DNA of 47,327 nucleotides from positions 1 to 47,327 of the forward strand of contig CAMAWD010000045.1 of assembly GCA_945861785.1 (NCBI GenBank), in the 5' to 3' direction. The stretch is from Rhodoferax sp. OV413. Lineage in GTDB: Bacteria; Pseudomonadota; Gammaproteobacteria; Burkholderiales; Burkholderiaceae_C. The number at the start of each line of letters is the position of its first letter. The first letter of the stretch is position 1. Made by a program: the position numbers and the translations under genes. Below are positions 26,830-36,535 of the stretch, in pieces. The notes under the pieces are model-generated. The model made no database searches. It worked only from the letters and a program-made list of their open reading frames with translations, and was not told the DNA's origin.

Positions 26830-27707
26830 GGGCGTTTGGGGCCAGTATTCCTGGATGGCGAAAGCGCTGGGGACTTCGCGGGACCAGCTGGTGCTGGCAA
26901 CGAAACAGCCTGCCGGCCAAACCACCACCACAACGCCGCTCCGGCGAGCACCATCGGCACACACAACCACTGCCCCATGCTCATGCCCAGCGCCAGCAAG
27001 CCCAGGTGGGAGTCGGGCTCGCGGAAGAATTCTGCCGTGAACCGGAATACGCCATACCCCCCCAGAAACGCGGCAGCCACCTGCCCCGGCACACGTTGCT
27101 TGCGGGCATAGACCCACAGCAGCACAAACAGCAGCAGCCCTTCGAGCAGGAACTGGTACACCTGCGACGGGTGGCGCGGCAGGTCGCCAGCACCCCGAAA
27201 CACCATGCCCCAGGGCAGGTCGAGGTCACTCAGCCGGCCAGGCAACTCGCCATTGATGAAGTTGCCGACCCGCCCGGCAGCCAGGCCCGTCGGCACGCAC
27301 GGCGCCACGAAGTCAGCCACCTGCCAGAACGGCCTCTGGCGGGAGTGGGCGAACCACCACATCGACGCCACCACGCCGAGCATGCCGCCATGAAAACTCA
27401 TTCCACCCTGCCAGACCGCAAAAACCTCCAGCGGATGCACCAGGTAATAGGCCGGCTTGTAGAAAAGGCAATAACCCAGCCGCCCACCCAGCACCACACC
27501 CAATACACCGAGGAACAGGATGTCTTCGACGTCCTTGCGGGCCCAGCCCTGGCCCGATGGCAGTGTTGCGAACGGCGGGTGCTTCAGGCGCAAGGACGCC
27601 AGCCACAGGAAAAGGCCGAATGCCGCCAGGTACGTGAGGCCGTACCAGTGGACGGCCAGCGGCCCGACCTGCAGGGCGACAGGGTCGATGTTCGGGTGAG
27701 TCAGCAT
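26826..27707 (-). CDS. lgt: prolipoprotein diacylglyceryl transferase Lgt
   Basis: Attaches diacylglycerol to the lipobox Cys of prolipoproteins, the first step of lipoprotein maturation, in the inner membrane. The 293-aa protein has seven membrane helices, the substrate motif [11 protein letters not shown], the catalytic signature [13 protein letters not shown] and the HPSQ-containing loop [11 protein letters not shown] 27707 ([21 protein letters not shown]) matches the family start. It is the first gene of the run lgt-matA-bug-matB; an essential gene heading a catabolic operon is unusual. Confidence 0.96.
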   Translation of the reverse strand: MLTHPNIDPVALQVGPLAVHWYGLTYLAAFGLFLWLASLRLKHPPFATLPSGQGWARKDVEDILFLGVLGVVLGGRLGYCLFYKPAYYLVHPLEVFAVWQGGMSFHGGMLGVVASMWWFAHSRQRPFWQVADFVAPCVPTGLAAGRVGNFINGELPGRLSDLDLPWGMVFRGAGDLPRHPSQVYQFLLEGLLLFVLLWVYARKQRVPGQVAAAFLGGYGVFRFTAEFFREPDSHLGLLALGMSMGQWLCVPMVLAGAALWWWFGRQAVSLPAPAGPAKSPALSPSRNTGPKRP

Positions 27708-27785
27708 GGGCGCATTGTGCACCCAGCGCGAGGCAAGCCTGGACGGCCGACGACCGACTCTCGCGGCCCCAGGCAAATTGAAAAA

Positions 27786-27868
27786 TATAATCTCTCTGGT
27801 GGCGTGAACACCTGCGCAACACCAGACCAGATTTTTTCCCCGCTAACCAGTCCCCACGTTTTGGGGAC
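27786..27868 (+). promoter_or_regulatory. ilvD promoter -10 and leader hairpin
   Basis: A perfect -10 hexamer TATAAT lies at 27786-27791. A good -35 is not seen at standard spacing. In the following leader of about 100 bases, GTCCCCA (27850-27856) and TGGGGAC (27862-27868) form a 7-bp stem with a 5-nt loop, 33 bases before the ilvD start. It has no T-run, so it is not a simple terminator. No obvious branched-chain-codon leader peptide was found. Confidence 0.45.
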
Positions 27869-27901
27869 ACCGCGCCCACAAACCTTCCAACCGAGACCCC
27901 C

Positions 27902-29596
27902 ATGGAAACCAAACCCATCATCATGAACCCCCGCAGCAAAAACATCACCGAAGGCAAGTCACGCGCGCCCAACCGCTCGATGTACTACGCGATGGGGTAT
28001 GAAGCGAGCGACTTCCGCAAACCCATGGTGGGTGTCGCCAATGGGCACAGCACGATCACGCCGTGCAACAGCGGGCTGCAAAAGCTGGCCGATGCGGCCG
28101 TGGCTGGCATCGAAGAGGCTGGCGGCAATGCACAGATCTTCGGCACACCGACCATCTCGGACGGCATGGCCATGGGTACCGAAGGCATGAAGTACTCGCT
28201 GGTCAGCCGCGAGGTGATCTCCGACTGCATCGAGACCTGCGTGCAGGGACAATGGATGGACGGCGTGCTGGTGGTCGGCGGCTGCGACAAGAACATGCCG
28301 GGCGGGCTGATGGGCATCCTGCGCGCGAATGTGCCGGCCATCTATGTGTACGGCGGCACGATCCTGCCCGGGCACTACAAGGGGCAGGACCTCAACATCG
28401 TCAGCGTGTTCGAAGCCGTGGGCCAGAATGCAGCCGGCAAAATGAGCGACGAAGACCTGCTGGAGATCGAGCGCCGCGCGATCCCCGGCACCGGCTCCTG
28501 TGGTGGCATGTACACCGCCAATACCATGTCATCTGCGTTCGAAGCACTTGGCATGTCGCTGACCTACTCGTCGACGATGGCCAACCCGCACGACGAAAAA
28601 TTGAACTCGGCCAAGGAGTCGGCCAAGGTGCTGGTGCAGGCCATCGCCAAAGACCTGAAGCCCCGCGACATCGTGACCCGCAGGTCGATCGAGAACGCCA
28701 TCGCAGTGGTGATGGCCACCGGTGGTTCGACCAACGCCGTGTTGCACTTCCTGGCCATTGCCCATTCGGCTGGTGTCGACTGGACGATCGACGACTTTGA
28801 GCGCGTGCGGGTGCGCACCCCCGTGTTGTGCGACCTCAAACCCTCCGGCAAATACCTGGCCGTCGACCTGCACAAGGCGGGCGGCATCCCCCAGGTCATG
28901 AAGACGCTGCTGGCGGGTGGCCTGCTGCACGGCGACTGCATCACGATCACCGGCCAGACCGTCGCTGAAGTGCTCAAGGACATTCCCGATGTGCCGCGCG
29001 CCGACCAGGACGTGATCCGGCCGCTGTCGAACCCGATGTACGCACAGGGCCACCTCGCCATTCTCAAAGGCAACCTGTCGCCGGAAGGCTGCGTGGCCAA
29101 GATCACCGGCCTCAAAAAGCCGGTCATGACCGGCCCGGCGCGCGTGTTCGACGATGAGCAGTCCGCCCTCGCCGCCATTTTGGCCGGCAAGATCGTGGCT
29201 GGTGATGTGATGGTGCTGCGCTACCTGGGCCCCAAGGGTGGGCCGGGCATGCCGGAAATGCTGGCGCCCACCGGCGCATTGGTGGGCCAGGGCCTCGGCG
29301 AGTCGGTTGGCCTTATCACCGATGGCCGGTTTTCGGGTGGGACCTGGGGCATGGTGGTTGGCCACGTCGCGCCAGAGGCCGCGGCCGGCGGCACGATCGC
29401 GTTCATCCATGAAGGCGACTCGATCACGATCGACGCGCACCAGCTGTTGTTGCAACTGAATGTGAGCGACGAGGAAATCGCCCGTCGCCGGGCGGCATGG
29501 ACGGCGCCCGAGCCACGCTACCGGCGCGGCGTGCAGGCAAAATTTGCGTTTAACGCGTCATCTGCCAGCAAGGGGGCGGTGCTGGACAACTATTGA
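27902..29596 (+). CDS. ilvD: dihydroxy-acid dehydratase IlvD
   Basis: Iron-sulfur dehydratase that makes 2-keto acids in isoleucine and valine synthesis. The 564-aa protein has the cluster cysteines in [21 protein letters not shown] and [14 protein letters not shown], and the C-terminal signature [19 protein letters not shown]. Length and motifs fit a full IlvD. Start ATG 27902 is the first Met; the [11 protein letters not shown] start at residue 8 is an alternative. Divergent from lgt with a 194-bp region that holds its promoter. Confidence 0.97.
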   Translation: METKPIIMNPRSKNITEGKSRAPNRSMYYAMGYEASDFRKPMVGVANGHSTITPCNSGLQKLADAAVAGIEEAGGNAQIFGTPTISDGMAMGTEGMKYSLVSREVISDCIETCVQGQWMDGVLVVGGCDKNMPGGLMGILRANVPAIYVYGGTILPGHYKGQDLNIVSVFEAVGQNAAGKMSDEDLLEIERRAIPGTGSCGGMYTANTMSSAFEALGMSLTYSSTMANPHDEKLNSAKESAKVLVQAIAKDLKPRDIVTRRSIENAIAVVMATGGSTNAVLHFLAIAHSAGVDWTIDDFERVRVRTPVLCDLKPSGKYLAVDLHKAGGIPQVMKTLLAGGLLHGDCITITGQTVAEVLKDIPDVPRADQDVIRPLSNPMYAQGHLAILKGNLSPEGCVAKITGLKKPVMTGPARVFDDEQSALAAILAGKIVAGDVMVLRYLGPKGGPGMPEMLAPTGALVGQGLGESVGLITDGRFSGGTWGMVVGHVAPEAAAGGTIAFIHEGDSITIDAHQLLLQLNVSDEEIARRRAAWTAPEPRYRRGVQAKFAFNASSASKGAVLDNY

Positions 29597-29608
29597 CGGG
29601 GCTGCCAT

Positions 29609-29851
29609 TCAGCGCCGCTTCTTGATGCTGGTTCCGATGGCCGTCTTGTTGCGCTCGATGCGGTCATCGCGTCGGGCGTTTTCGCGCTGCATGGCCTTTC
29701 GCTTGGTGTAACCGCTGGAATCGGCCCACGCCCACCAGGCCATGGCCAGGCCGAACGGCAGCAGCACCACCCACCAGTCCCAGCCGGCTACAGGCCCCAG
29801 CTCCAGGTATTTCAGCGCGAGAAGAACCAGTCCAAGTCCCAAAAAATACAT
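29609..29851 (-). CDS. small Trp-rich membrane protein (TIGR04438 type)
   Basis: An 80-aa protein of the small Trp-rich family seen mainly in Burkholderiales. The N-terminal helix MYFLGLGLVLLALKYLELGP is followed by AGWDWWVVLLPFGLAMAWW and the signature WADSSGYTKRKAMQREN, then a Lys/Arg-rich tail ending IKKRR. Function unknown. Start ATG 29851 (MYFLG) matches the family. The gene is convergent with ilvD, 12 bp apart, and divergent from the cytochrome c gene. Confidence 0.85.
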   Translation of the reverse strand: MYFLGLGLVLLALKYLELGPVAGWDWWVVLLPFGLAMAWWAWADSSGYTKRKAMQRENARRDDRIERNKTAIGTSIKKRR

Positions 29852-29950
29852 ACGCATTCCTCCGAGTTCGGACACATGTGCTCACAAAGGCGGTCAACCG
29901 CCGTCACTACAATCGCGTTGAAAGACTGTAACCGAACCCTGAGGATGACC

Positions 29951-30265
29951 ATGAAATTTGCTTTTGTTGTGAGTCTTGCTGTTGCAGCCTTGGCGACCTT
30001 GTCGAGCCCGGTGCATGCCGACCAGGCGCTGGCAACCGCCAAAAATTGCATGACCTGCCATGCGGTCGACAAAAAGGTCGTCGGGCCTGGTTACAAGGAG
30101 GTCGCCACGAAATATGCAGGGCAAAAAGACGCGGTGGACAAACTTGCAGCCAAGATCCTGAAGGGCGGCGCCGGTGTTTTCGGCGTAGTCCCGATGCCTG
30201 CGAACACACAGGTCAATGAAGCGGAAGCCAAGAAGCTTGCCGCCTGGGTTCTGAGTTTCAAGTAA
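29951..30265 (+). CDS. periplasmic class I cytochrome c (c551/c552 type)
   Basis: A 104-aa secreted monoheme cytochrome c. The signal peptide (MKFAFVVSLAVAALATLSSPVHA, cut after HA) is followed by the heme motif NCMTCHAVDKKVVGPGYKEVA, and the Met ligand is in GVVPMPANTQV near the C-terminus. Short size and the GP-Y-KEVA pattern fit the small electron carriers that feed terminal oxidases or reductases. ATG 29945 two codons upstream is equally possible as start. It faces acs across a 34-bp gap. Confidence 0.92.
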   Translation: MKFAFVVSLAVAALATLSSPVHADQALATAKNCMTCHAVDKKVVGPGYKEVATKYAGQKDAVDKLAAKILKGGAGVFGVVPMPANTQVNEAEAKKLAAWVLSFK

Positions 30266-30299
30266 CCTCATCTCCCGCGCCAGGCCGGTACGCCCTGAC

Positions 30300-32285
30300 C
30301 TACCAGGCTTGACCCAGCTGGTCCAGAATGGCCGGGTTCTCCAACGTCGACGTGTCCTGTGTCACTGCCTCGCCCTTGGCGATCGAGCGCAGCAGGCGGC
30401 GCATGATCTTGCCCGAACGTGTCTTGGGCAGGTTCTCTGCAAACCGGATGTCCTTCGGCTTGGCGATGGGGCCGATTTCCTTGGCGACCCAGTCGCGCAG
30501 TTCCTTGGCCATGACCTTGGCCGCGTCACCCGATGGGCGTGCGCCCTTGAGCACCACAAAAGCGCACACGGCCTCACCTGTCAGGTCGTCCGGACGACCG
30601 ACCACCGCAGCCTCTGCCACCAGGGTGGTGTGCGACACCAGGGCCGATTCGATTTCCATCGTGCCCAGACGGTGGCCAGACACATTGAGCACGTCGTCGA
30701 TGCGCCCGGTGATACGGAAGTAGCCGCGGTCGACGCTGCGCACGGCACCGTCGCCGGCGAGGTACAACTTGCCGCCCATTTCTTCAGGGAAATACGACTT
30801 CTTGAAACGTTCAGGGTCGTTCCAGATGGTGCGGATCATCGACGGCCAGGGGCGCTTCACCACCAGGATGCCACCGATGCCGTTCGCAATGTCGTGGCCG
30901 GCCTCGTCGACGATGGCGGCCATGATGCCCGGCAAAGGCAAGGTGCAACTTCCTGGCACCAGAGGGGTGGCGCCCGGCAGCGGCGTCATCATGTGGCCGC
31001 CGGTTTCAGTTTGCCAGAAGGTATCGACGATGGGGCAACACTCGCCACCGACATTTTTGTAGTACCACATCCAGGCCTCGGGGTTGATGGGTTCACCCAC
31101 CGAACCGAGGATACGCAGGCTCTTGAGGTTGTAACGGTCCGGGTGGACCTTGGCGTCGCCTTCAGCGGCCTTGATGAGCGAACGGATGGCAGTGGGCGCG
31201 GTGTAGAAGATCGTGCACTGGTGGCGCTCGATCGTCTGCCAGAAACGCCCGGCATTCGGATAGGTCGGGACGCCTTCAAAGATGATCTGCGTCGCCCCGG
31301 CCGCGAGCGGGCCATACGCCACGTAGGTGTGGCCGGTGATCCAGCCGATGTCGGCGGTGCACCAGAACACGTCGGCGGGTTGCAGGTCGAAGGTCCAGTC
31401 CATGGTGAGTTTGGCCCACAGCAGGTAACCACCGGTGGAATGCTGCACACCCTTGGGCTTGCCGGTCGAACCTGACGTGTACAACACGAACAGGGGATGC
31501 TCAGCACCCACCGGCACCGGAGCACACTCTGTGCTTTGGCCGGCAAGTACTTCCGCGAAGGTCTTGTCACGTCCGGCCACCATGTTGCAGGCGGTGGTGG
31601 TGCGCTGGTAGACGAATACGGTCTTGATCGACTCGCAGCCGCCCATCGCCAGACCTTCGTCGACGATTGCCTTGAGCGGCAACTCGCGCCCTCCGCGCGT
31701 CTGGTAGTTGGCGGTGATGACGGCAACGGCGCCGGCGTCGATGATGCGCTCCTGCAGTGCCTTGGCCGAGAAGCCACCGAACACCACGCTGTGGGTGGCC
31801 CCAATACGCGCGCAAGCCTGCATGGCGACCACGCCTTCCAGGGTCATGGGCATGTAGATCAGGACCCGGTCGCCCTTGCGGATGCCGTCGGCCTTCAGCG
31901 CATTGGCAAACTGGCTCACCTTGGCAAGCAACTCGCGGTAGGTGGTGCGGGTGACGGAGCCGTCGTCGGACTCGAAGATGACTGCCGTCTTGTTTTCGAC
32001 CGGCGTGCCCATGTGTTTGTCGAGGCAGTTGGCGCTGGCGTTGAGTTCGCCATCTTCGAACCATTTGTAGAACGGCGCGTTGGATTCGTCCAGCGTACGG
32101 GTGAAGGGCTTGGTCCAAGCCACGTTCTCGCGCGCGAGCCGGGCCCAGAAACCCTCGAAGTCCTGGTCGGCTTCGGCGCACAGGGCCTCATAGGCGGGCA
32201 TGCCGGATATCCGGGCCGCCTTGACAGTGGCTTCGCTTGGCGGAAAAACGCGGTTTTCGACCAGGACTGACTCAATTGCGCTCAT
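30300..32285 (-). CDS. acs: acetate-CoA ligase (acetyl-CoA synthetase) Acs
   Basis: Activates acetate to acetyl-CoA through acetyl-AMP. The 661-aa protein has the ANL P-loop [19 protein letters not shown], the acetate-binding [30 protein letters not shown], and the C-terminal motif [15 protein letters not shown] with the lysine that is acetylated in related enzymes for regulation. Its long N-terminal ACS domain ([14 protein letters not shown]) distinguishes it from the shorter ligases at 150-1679 and 22827-24395. In a PHB-storing organism it feeds PhaA with acetyl-CoA from acetate. Confidence 0.97.
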   Translation of the reverse strand: MSAIESVLVENRVFPPSEATVKAARISGMPAYEALCAEADQDFEGFWARLARENVAWTKPFTRTLDESNAPFYKWFEDGELNASANCLDKHMGTPVENKTAVIFESDDGSVTRTTYRELLAKVSQFANALKADGIRKGDRVLIYMPMTLEGVVAMQACARIGATHSVVFGGFSAKALQERIIDAGAVAVITANYQTRGGRELPLKAIVDEGLAMGGCESIKTVFVYQRTTTACNMVAGRDKTFAEVLAGQSTECAPVPVGAEHPLFVLYTSGSTGKPKGVQHSTGGYLLWAKLTMDWTFDLQPADVFWCTADIGWITGHTYVAYGPLAAGATQIIFEGVPTYPNAGRFWQTIERHQCTIFYTAPTAIRSLIKAAEGDAKVHPDRYNLKSLRILGSVGEPINPEAWMWYYKNVGGECCPIVDTFWQTETGGHMMTPLPGATPLVPGSCTLPLPGIMAAIVDEAGHDIANGIGGILVVKRPWPSMIRTIWNDPERFKKSYFPEEMGGKLYLAGDGAVRSVDRGYFRITGRIDDVLNVSGHRLGTMEIESALVSHTTLVAEAAVVGRPDDLTGEAVCAFVVLKGARPSGDAAKVMAKELRDWVAKEIGPIAKPKDIRFAENLPKTRSGKIMRRLLRSIAKGEAVTQDTSTLENPAILDQLGQAW

Positions 32286-32452
32286 CGATTCGTCTCCTCA
32301 ACTTGGTTGGACAGATTTCACACAGCCCGAACTGTCAGCGCAGGCACTTACAAGGCACTGACGCAGCGGCGGCCCCCATCACATGCAGATACATCGGGCA
32401 ACCCGGAGCCGCACACCTACAATTATTGTCGTACTCCAGGATCTGCCTACCC

Positions 32453-33067
32453 ATGAATGAATCAAATCCGCGCCCGACGCCCAAACTGGGGCCCCTGGCG
32501 GCCTTAATTTTCGCCAGCCGCTGGTTGCAGTTACCGCTTTATCTGGGCCTGATTGCCGCCCAGGCGGTGTATGTGTTCCATTTCTGGGTCGAGCTGGTCC
32601 ACCTGCTGGAGGCTGTGTTCGGCAGCCAGACCGCGCTACAAGCCCTGGTCAGCAGCATCGGGTACAAGGCAGACGTCCAGGTCACCGCCCTGAACGAGAC
32701 CATCATCATGCTGGTGGTGCTGGCGCTGATCGACGTGGTGATGATCTCCAACCTGTTGATCATGGTGATCGTGGGGGGTTATGAGACTTTTGTGAGCCGC
32801 ATGAACCTGGAGGATCACCCGGACCAGCCGGAATGGCTCAGCCATGTGAACGCCTCGGTGCTCAAGGTCAAACTCGCCACCGCCATCATCGGGATCTCGT
32901 CGATCCACCTGCTCAAGACCTTCATCAACGCGGCCAACTACGACGTCAAGGTGCTGATGTGGCAGACCATCATCCACGTGGTGTTCCTGCTGTCGGCACT
33001 GGCGATTGCCTACACGGACAAACTGATGGCGCACGGCAGTAGCTCATCGTCGGGCCAAGGCCACTGA
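32453..33067 (+). CDS. UPF0114 family membrane protein (YqhA-like)
   Basis: A 204-aa inner-membrane protein of the UPF0114/YqhA family, function not established. It has about four membrane helices; the family signatures are [37 protein letters not shown], and [11 protein letters not shown] followed by [19 protein letters not shown]. The start ATG 32453 ([10 protein letters not shown]) fits the family; the frame is open further upstream, antisense to acs. It is convergent with the antiporter cluster, 57 bp away. Confidence 0.88.
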   Translation: MNESNPRPTPKLGPLAALIFASRWLQLPLYLGLIAAQAVYVFHFWVELVHLLEAVFGSQTALQALVSSIGYKADVQVTALNETIIMLVVLALIDVVMISNLLIMVIVGGYETFVSRMNLEDHPDQPEWLSHVNASVLKVKLATAIIGISSIHLLKTFINAANYDVKVLMWQTIIHVVFLLSALAIAYTDKLMAHGSSSSSGQGH

Positions 33068-33124
33068 GGTCCGAGCCAAGCCGCCGGGCGAGGCGCCACC
33101 GGGCGGGCCGGACAGCGATGCTGG

Positions 33125-34810
33125 TCAGATGTAGTACAGGACCAGGTAACCCAGCAGCAAAACCAGGACCCACAGGGCCATGGTGCGGGTGGGCCAAGTG
33201 CGGGCCAATCGGGAATCCTGGCCATATTGGCGGATGGTAGAGGCCAGGAGGTCGGCCCCGAGCTGCTGCATGCGCCTCCCTGCCCTGGCCTTGACGCCGT
33301 CGAACTGTCGCTGGGCACCGGCCACCAGGGATGCCCCCCATGCGCGCCAGAACCAGTCGGTATCGAGCGTGATGGTCAAGGTCCGCCGCAAATACGGCAA
33401 CATCACGAAAAATGCGAGACCGGAGAACAACAGCAGTTGTAGTTGAGACAGGACATGCGCCCAGGTGTAGGGCTGGTACTTCACCGCGTACGGCAGCAAC
33501 GCGTACAACGGTTCGGCCCACACACCCAAGGCGATACACAGGAAGGCAAACACGACCATCGCCCAGCGCATGCTGGCAGGTGGCTCCGCCGGACGCAGGC
33601 CGGAGTCCTTCTGAAAGAAGACGAACCAGGGAAACTTGATGCCTGCATGCAGGAAAACCCCGGCCGAGGCGGCCGTGAGGAGCAGCCACACTGTCAGCAG
33701 GTGCCCATCGGCCGCAGCCTGGGACACCATCGACTTCGACACGAAACCCGAGGTGAGCGGAAACGACGAGATCGCGAGCGCCCCGATGGTGCCGCACACC
33801 GTCGTCAGCGGCATCGTATGGAACAGCCCTCCGAGCTCCGAACACTTGCGCCGCCCCGTCATCATCAGGACCGACCCGGCCGACATCAGCAGCAAGGCCT
33901 TGTAGATGATGTGCGTGAAGGCATGCGCTGCGGCGCCGTTCAACGCCATCTCGGTGCCGATGCCGATACCGGCAATCATGAAGCCGACCTGGTTCACGAT
34001 CGAATAAGCCAGGATCCGACGCATGTCGTTTTCAAGGAGCGCGTAAACGATGCCGTAAAACACCATGAAAAGCCCCACCCAGATCAACAACTCGGTGCCT
34101 GGAAAACCGCGGATCAGCACATACACGGCGGTCTTGGTGGTGAACGCGGACAAAAACACTGTGCCGCTCCACGAGGCCTCTGGATACGCGTCGGGCAACC
34201 AGGCTGACAGCGGCGGTGCGCCCGCATTGACAAGGAAACCAGCCAGGATCAGCCAATGTGCCGGCGAATCGAGCAGCATGCGGGTGAAGGCCACGTCACC
34301 GGTCTGCACGACATGACCCGCGACTCCGGCAAACAGCAGGGCGCCCCCCAGCAGGTGGACCATCAGATAGCGACGCGCAGCGCGGTAGGAGTCGTCCTTG
34401 CCGTGGCTCCACAGAACCAGGGTGGAGCCGACCGCCATCAGCTCCCAGAAGACGAACACCGTGATCAGGTCGCCCGCCAGCGCCACACCGATGGCAGAGC
34501 CGGCATACACGAATGCGGCTGGCATCTCGACCCGGCTCTTCTGGCCGAGCGCGAACAAGCCTCCACCGGCCGCCATCAGCGCGAAGATGGTGGCGAACAG
34601 GCGCGACAACTTATCACCCTGCAGGGGCGTGATGGTGTGCTCCAGAAAGCGCAGTTGCCAGACCGGCCCATCGGGAACGAACCAGACGAGTGCCAGCGCC
34701 ACCACAGGAAGGCCTACCACCGCGGCTGCACGCGAGGCGCCTCGCAGCCATGGCAGCAACAGGGCTCCCAGTATGAGCACCAGCCCCGGGTGAAGCACGG
34801 TGTCAGTCAT
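33125..34810 (-). CDS. third antiporter-like subunit (NuoLMN/MrpD family), TM7 Lys replaced by Asn
   Basis: A 561-aa polytopic proton-conducting-transporter subunit, last in the Mrp/Mbh-like cluster. TM5 Glu is kept as Glu123 (VFVFWELMAV) and the TM8 Lys as Lys226 (AFTTKTAVY). Where the D and D2 proteins have the TM7 Lys nine residues before the WLP motif (K224 and K223), this one has Asn195 (FLVNAGAPPLSAWLP). Extra C-terminal length of about 70 residues (RAWGASLVAGAQRQFDG onward) ends in a membrane helix, recalling the NuoL lateral helix. Start ATG 34810 (MTDTVLHPGL) overlaps the stop of the preceding small gene. Confidence 0.88.
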   Translation of the reverse strand: MTDTVLHPGLVLILGALLLPWLRGASRAAAVVGLPVVALALVWFVPDGPVWQLRFLEHTITPLQGDKLSRLFATIFALMAAGGGLFALGQKSRVEMPAAFVYAGSAIGVALAGDLITVFVFWELMAVGSTLVLWSHGKDDSYRAARRYLMVHLLGGALLFAGVAGHVVQTGDVAFTRMLLDSPAHWLILAGFLVNAGAPPLSAWLPDAYPEASWSGTVFLSAFTTKTAVYVLIRGFPGTELLIWVGLFMVFYGIVYALLENDMRRILAYSIVNQVGFMIAGIGIGTEMALNGAAAHAFTHIIYKALLLMSAGSVLMMTGRRKCSELGGLFHTMPLTTVCGTIGALAISSFPLTSGFVSKSMVSQAAADGHLLTVWLLLTAASAGVFLHAGIKFPWFVFFQKDSGLRPAEPPASMRWAMVVFAFLCIALGVWAEPLYALLPYAVKYQPYTWAHVLSQLQLLLFSGLAFFVMLPYLRRTLTITLDTDWFWRAWGASLVAGAQRQFDGVKARAGRRMQQLGADLLASTIRQYGQDSRLARTWPTRTMALWVLVLLLGYLVLYYI

Positions 34811-35057
34811 TGCGCCGTCCATAGTAGCTATCGGGTCGCTTGAGCACGAGGGCCAGCGCCTTCGCCACAACGATCATCGCTGCACAGGCCATGAACCCGA
34901 ACCAGGCGCTGAATCCGAAAATCGCGTCGATCTCGAAATGCGGGTGCAGGTCGAGCAGCAACTCGGCGGCGACCGTGAGCATCAGCACGAACAGGAAACC
35001 GCGCCAAAGGCGCTTGACGTTGCGGGGTTGGTCGAGCCAGTGGGGCTGTTGATCCAT
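34803..35057 (-). CDS. small membrane protein of the Mrp/Mbh-like cluster
   Basis: An 84-aa protein with two predicted membrane helices: WRGFLFVLMLTVAAELLLDL and WFGFMACAAMIVVAKALALV, separated by HPHFEIDAIFGFSA, and a positively charged C-terminus (LKRPDSYYGRRND). Family not recognised. It lies 11 bp after the D2 gene and overlaps the D3 gene by 8 bp, so it is part of the operon and probably an accessory subunit of the complex. Confidence 0.75.
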   Translation of the reverse strand: MDQQPHWLDQPRNVKRLWRGFLFVLMLTVAAELLLDLHPHFEIDAIFGFSAWFGFMACAAMIVVAKALALVLKRPDSYYGRRND

Positions 35058-35068
35058 GGTCGGCGTCC

Positions 35069-36535
35069 TCAGGGGGCAAGCAGTTGGCGCGCCAGCGCCA
35101 GCGGAACATCAGGCAGGAAAAACAGCAGCAGCGTGGCCGCTGCAGTCATAGTGAGCGCCACGACCATGGGCCAGGGCGCCTCACCGTGGGAATGGTCGAG
35201 CGGCCCAACGTCGGGCGCGACGAAAAATGCGCGATAGAGGATGGGCAGAAAGTAGCCCGCGTTCAGCAGCGTGCTGACCACAATCACCGCAACGGCGGCC
35301 CAATGCCCGGTGGCCATGGCACCCGACAACATGTACCACTTGGAGATGAACCCGACCGCCGGCGGCAGGCCGATCATGGACAACGCCGCAATCGCAAATG
35401 CCCCCATGGTCCAGGGCATGCGCCTGCCGATTCCGTCGAGTTCGCTGACTTCCGTCTTGTGAGCGGCTGTATAGATGGCACCCGCCGCAAAGAACAAAGT
35501 GATCTTGCCGACGGCATGCGCGGCAATGTGCAGCACCGCGCCGATCAGCGACAGCGGCGCGAGCAGGGCTGCAGCCATAACCACATACGCGAGCTGGCTG
35601 ATCGTGGAATAGGCCAAGCGCCGCTTCAGGTTATCCGCCCCCAGCGCCACCACCGACGCGGCCAGGATGGTGAAGCCGGCCACCACGACCAGCCATTGCG
35701 CCGCACCTGCCGACGCCAGGTTCTCGACTCCGAACACATACACGATGATCTTGACCACGCTGAATACGCCGGCCTTGACCACCGCCACGGCATGCAGCAA
35801 CGCCGACACGGGTGTCGGCGCCACCATGGCCGCTGGCAACCATCGGTGAAACGGCATCAGCGCCGCCTTGCCGATGCCAAACATGCACAGCGCCAACAAG
35901 CCGGCGATCCCGGCCGGTCCGAGTTTGTCGGCCAGGATGCCCCCCTGCGTGAAATCGGTGGTGCCTGTGAGGAACCAGATGAATACCAGGGCCGGCAACA
36001 GGAAGACGATCGACGTTCCCATCAGCAGCCCAAGGTACACGCGGCCCCCGGCCCGGGCCTTGTCGGTGCCCTGGTGGGTGACCAGCGGGTAGGTGACAAG
36101 TGTCAGCAATTCGTAGAACAGGAAAAGCGTGAACAGGTTGGCGGAAAAGGCAATCCCCATCGTGGCCGCCAGCGCCAGTGCAAAACACACATAGAACCGG
36201 GTCTGGTGTGCCTCCTTGTTGCCGCGCATGTAGCCGATGGAATAAACCGAATTGACAATCCACAGGCCGGAGGCGATAAGGGCAAAGAGCATGCCTAACG
36301 GCTCGACCTTGAACGCGACAGCCAGACCAGGGAGCACCGAGAACAGTCCCAGCGACGGTCGCGCACCGCCCAGCACCTGCGGCAGCAGGGCCACGACACA
36401 GATCAGCAGGGCGAGCGCAGTGGCCAGCGTGATGGTTTCCCGCAAATTGGGCCGTCGACCCGCCAACGCGATCAACCCGGCACCGACCACCGGCAGGGCC
36501 AATGCGGCGACGATCGCCTGTTCGCCCACCAGCAT
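35069..36535 (-). CDS. second antiporter-like subunit (MrpD/NuoN-M family)
   Basis: A 488-aa polytopic proton-conducting-transporter subunit. It keeps the expected charged residues: Glu142 in TM5 (LFLFYELLTLV), Lys223 in TM7 (GIGKAALMPFHRWLP) and Lys254 in TM8 (VVKAGVFSV). It starts at ATG 36535, overlapping the stop of the preceding subunit by one base (TGATG), which implies translational coupling. It resembles the D subunit, so it is likely a paralogue giving the complex an additional ion channel. Confidence 0.9.
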   Translation of the reverse strand: MLVGEQAIVAALALPVVGAGLIALAGRRPNLRETITLATALALLICVVALLPQVLGGARPSLGLFSVLPGLAVAFKVEPLGMLFALIASGLWIVNSVYSIGYMRGNKEAHQTRFYVCFALALAATMGIAFSANLFTLFLFYELLTLVTYPLVTHQGTDKARAGGRVYLGLLMGTSIVFLLPALVFIWFLTGTTDFTQGGILADKLGPAGIAGLLALCMFGIGKAALMPFHRWLPAAMVAPTPVSALLHAVAVVKAGVFSVVKIIVYVFGVENLASAGAAQWLVVVAGFTILAASVVALGADNLKRRLAYSTISQLAYVVMAAALLAPLSLIGAVLHIAAHAVGKITLFFAAGAIYTAAHKTEVSELDGIGRRMPWTMGAFAIAALSMIGLPPAVGFISKWYMLSGAMATGHWAAVAVIVVSTLLNAGYFLPILYRAFFVAPDVGPLDHSHGEAPWPMVVALTMTAAATLLLFFLPDVPLALARQLLAP

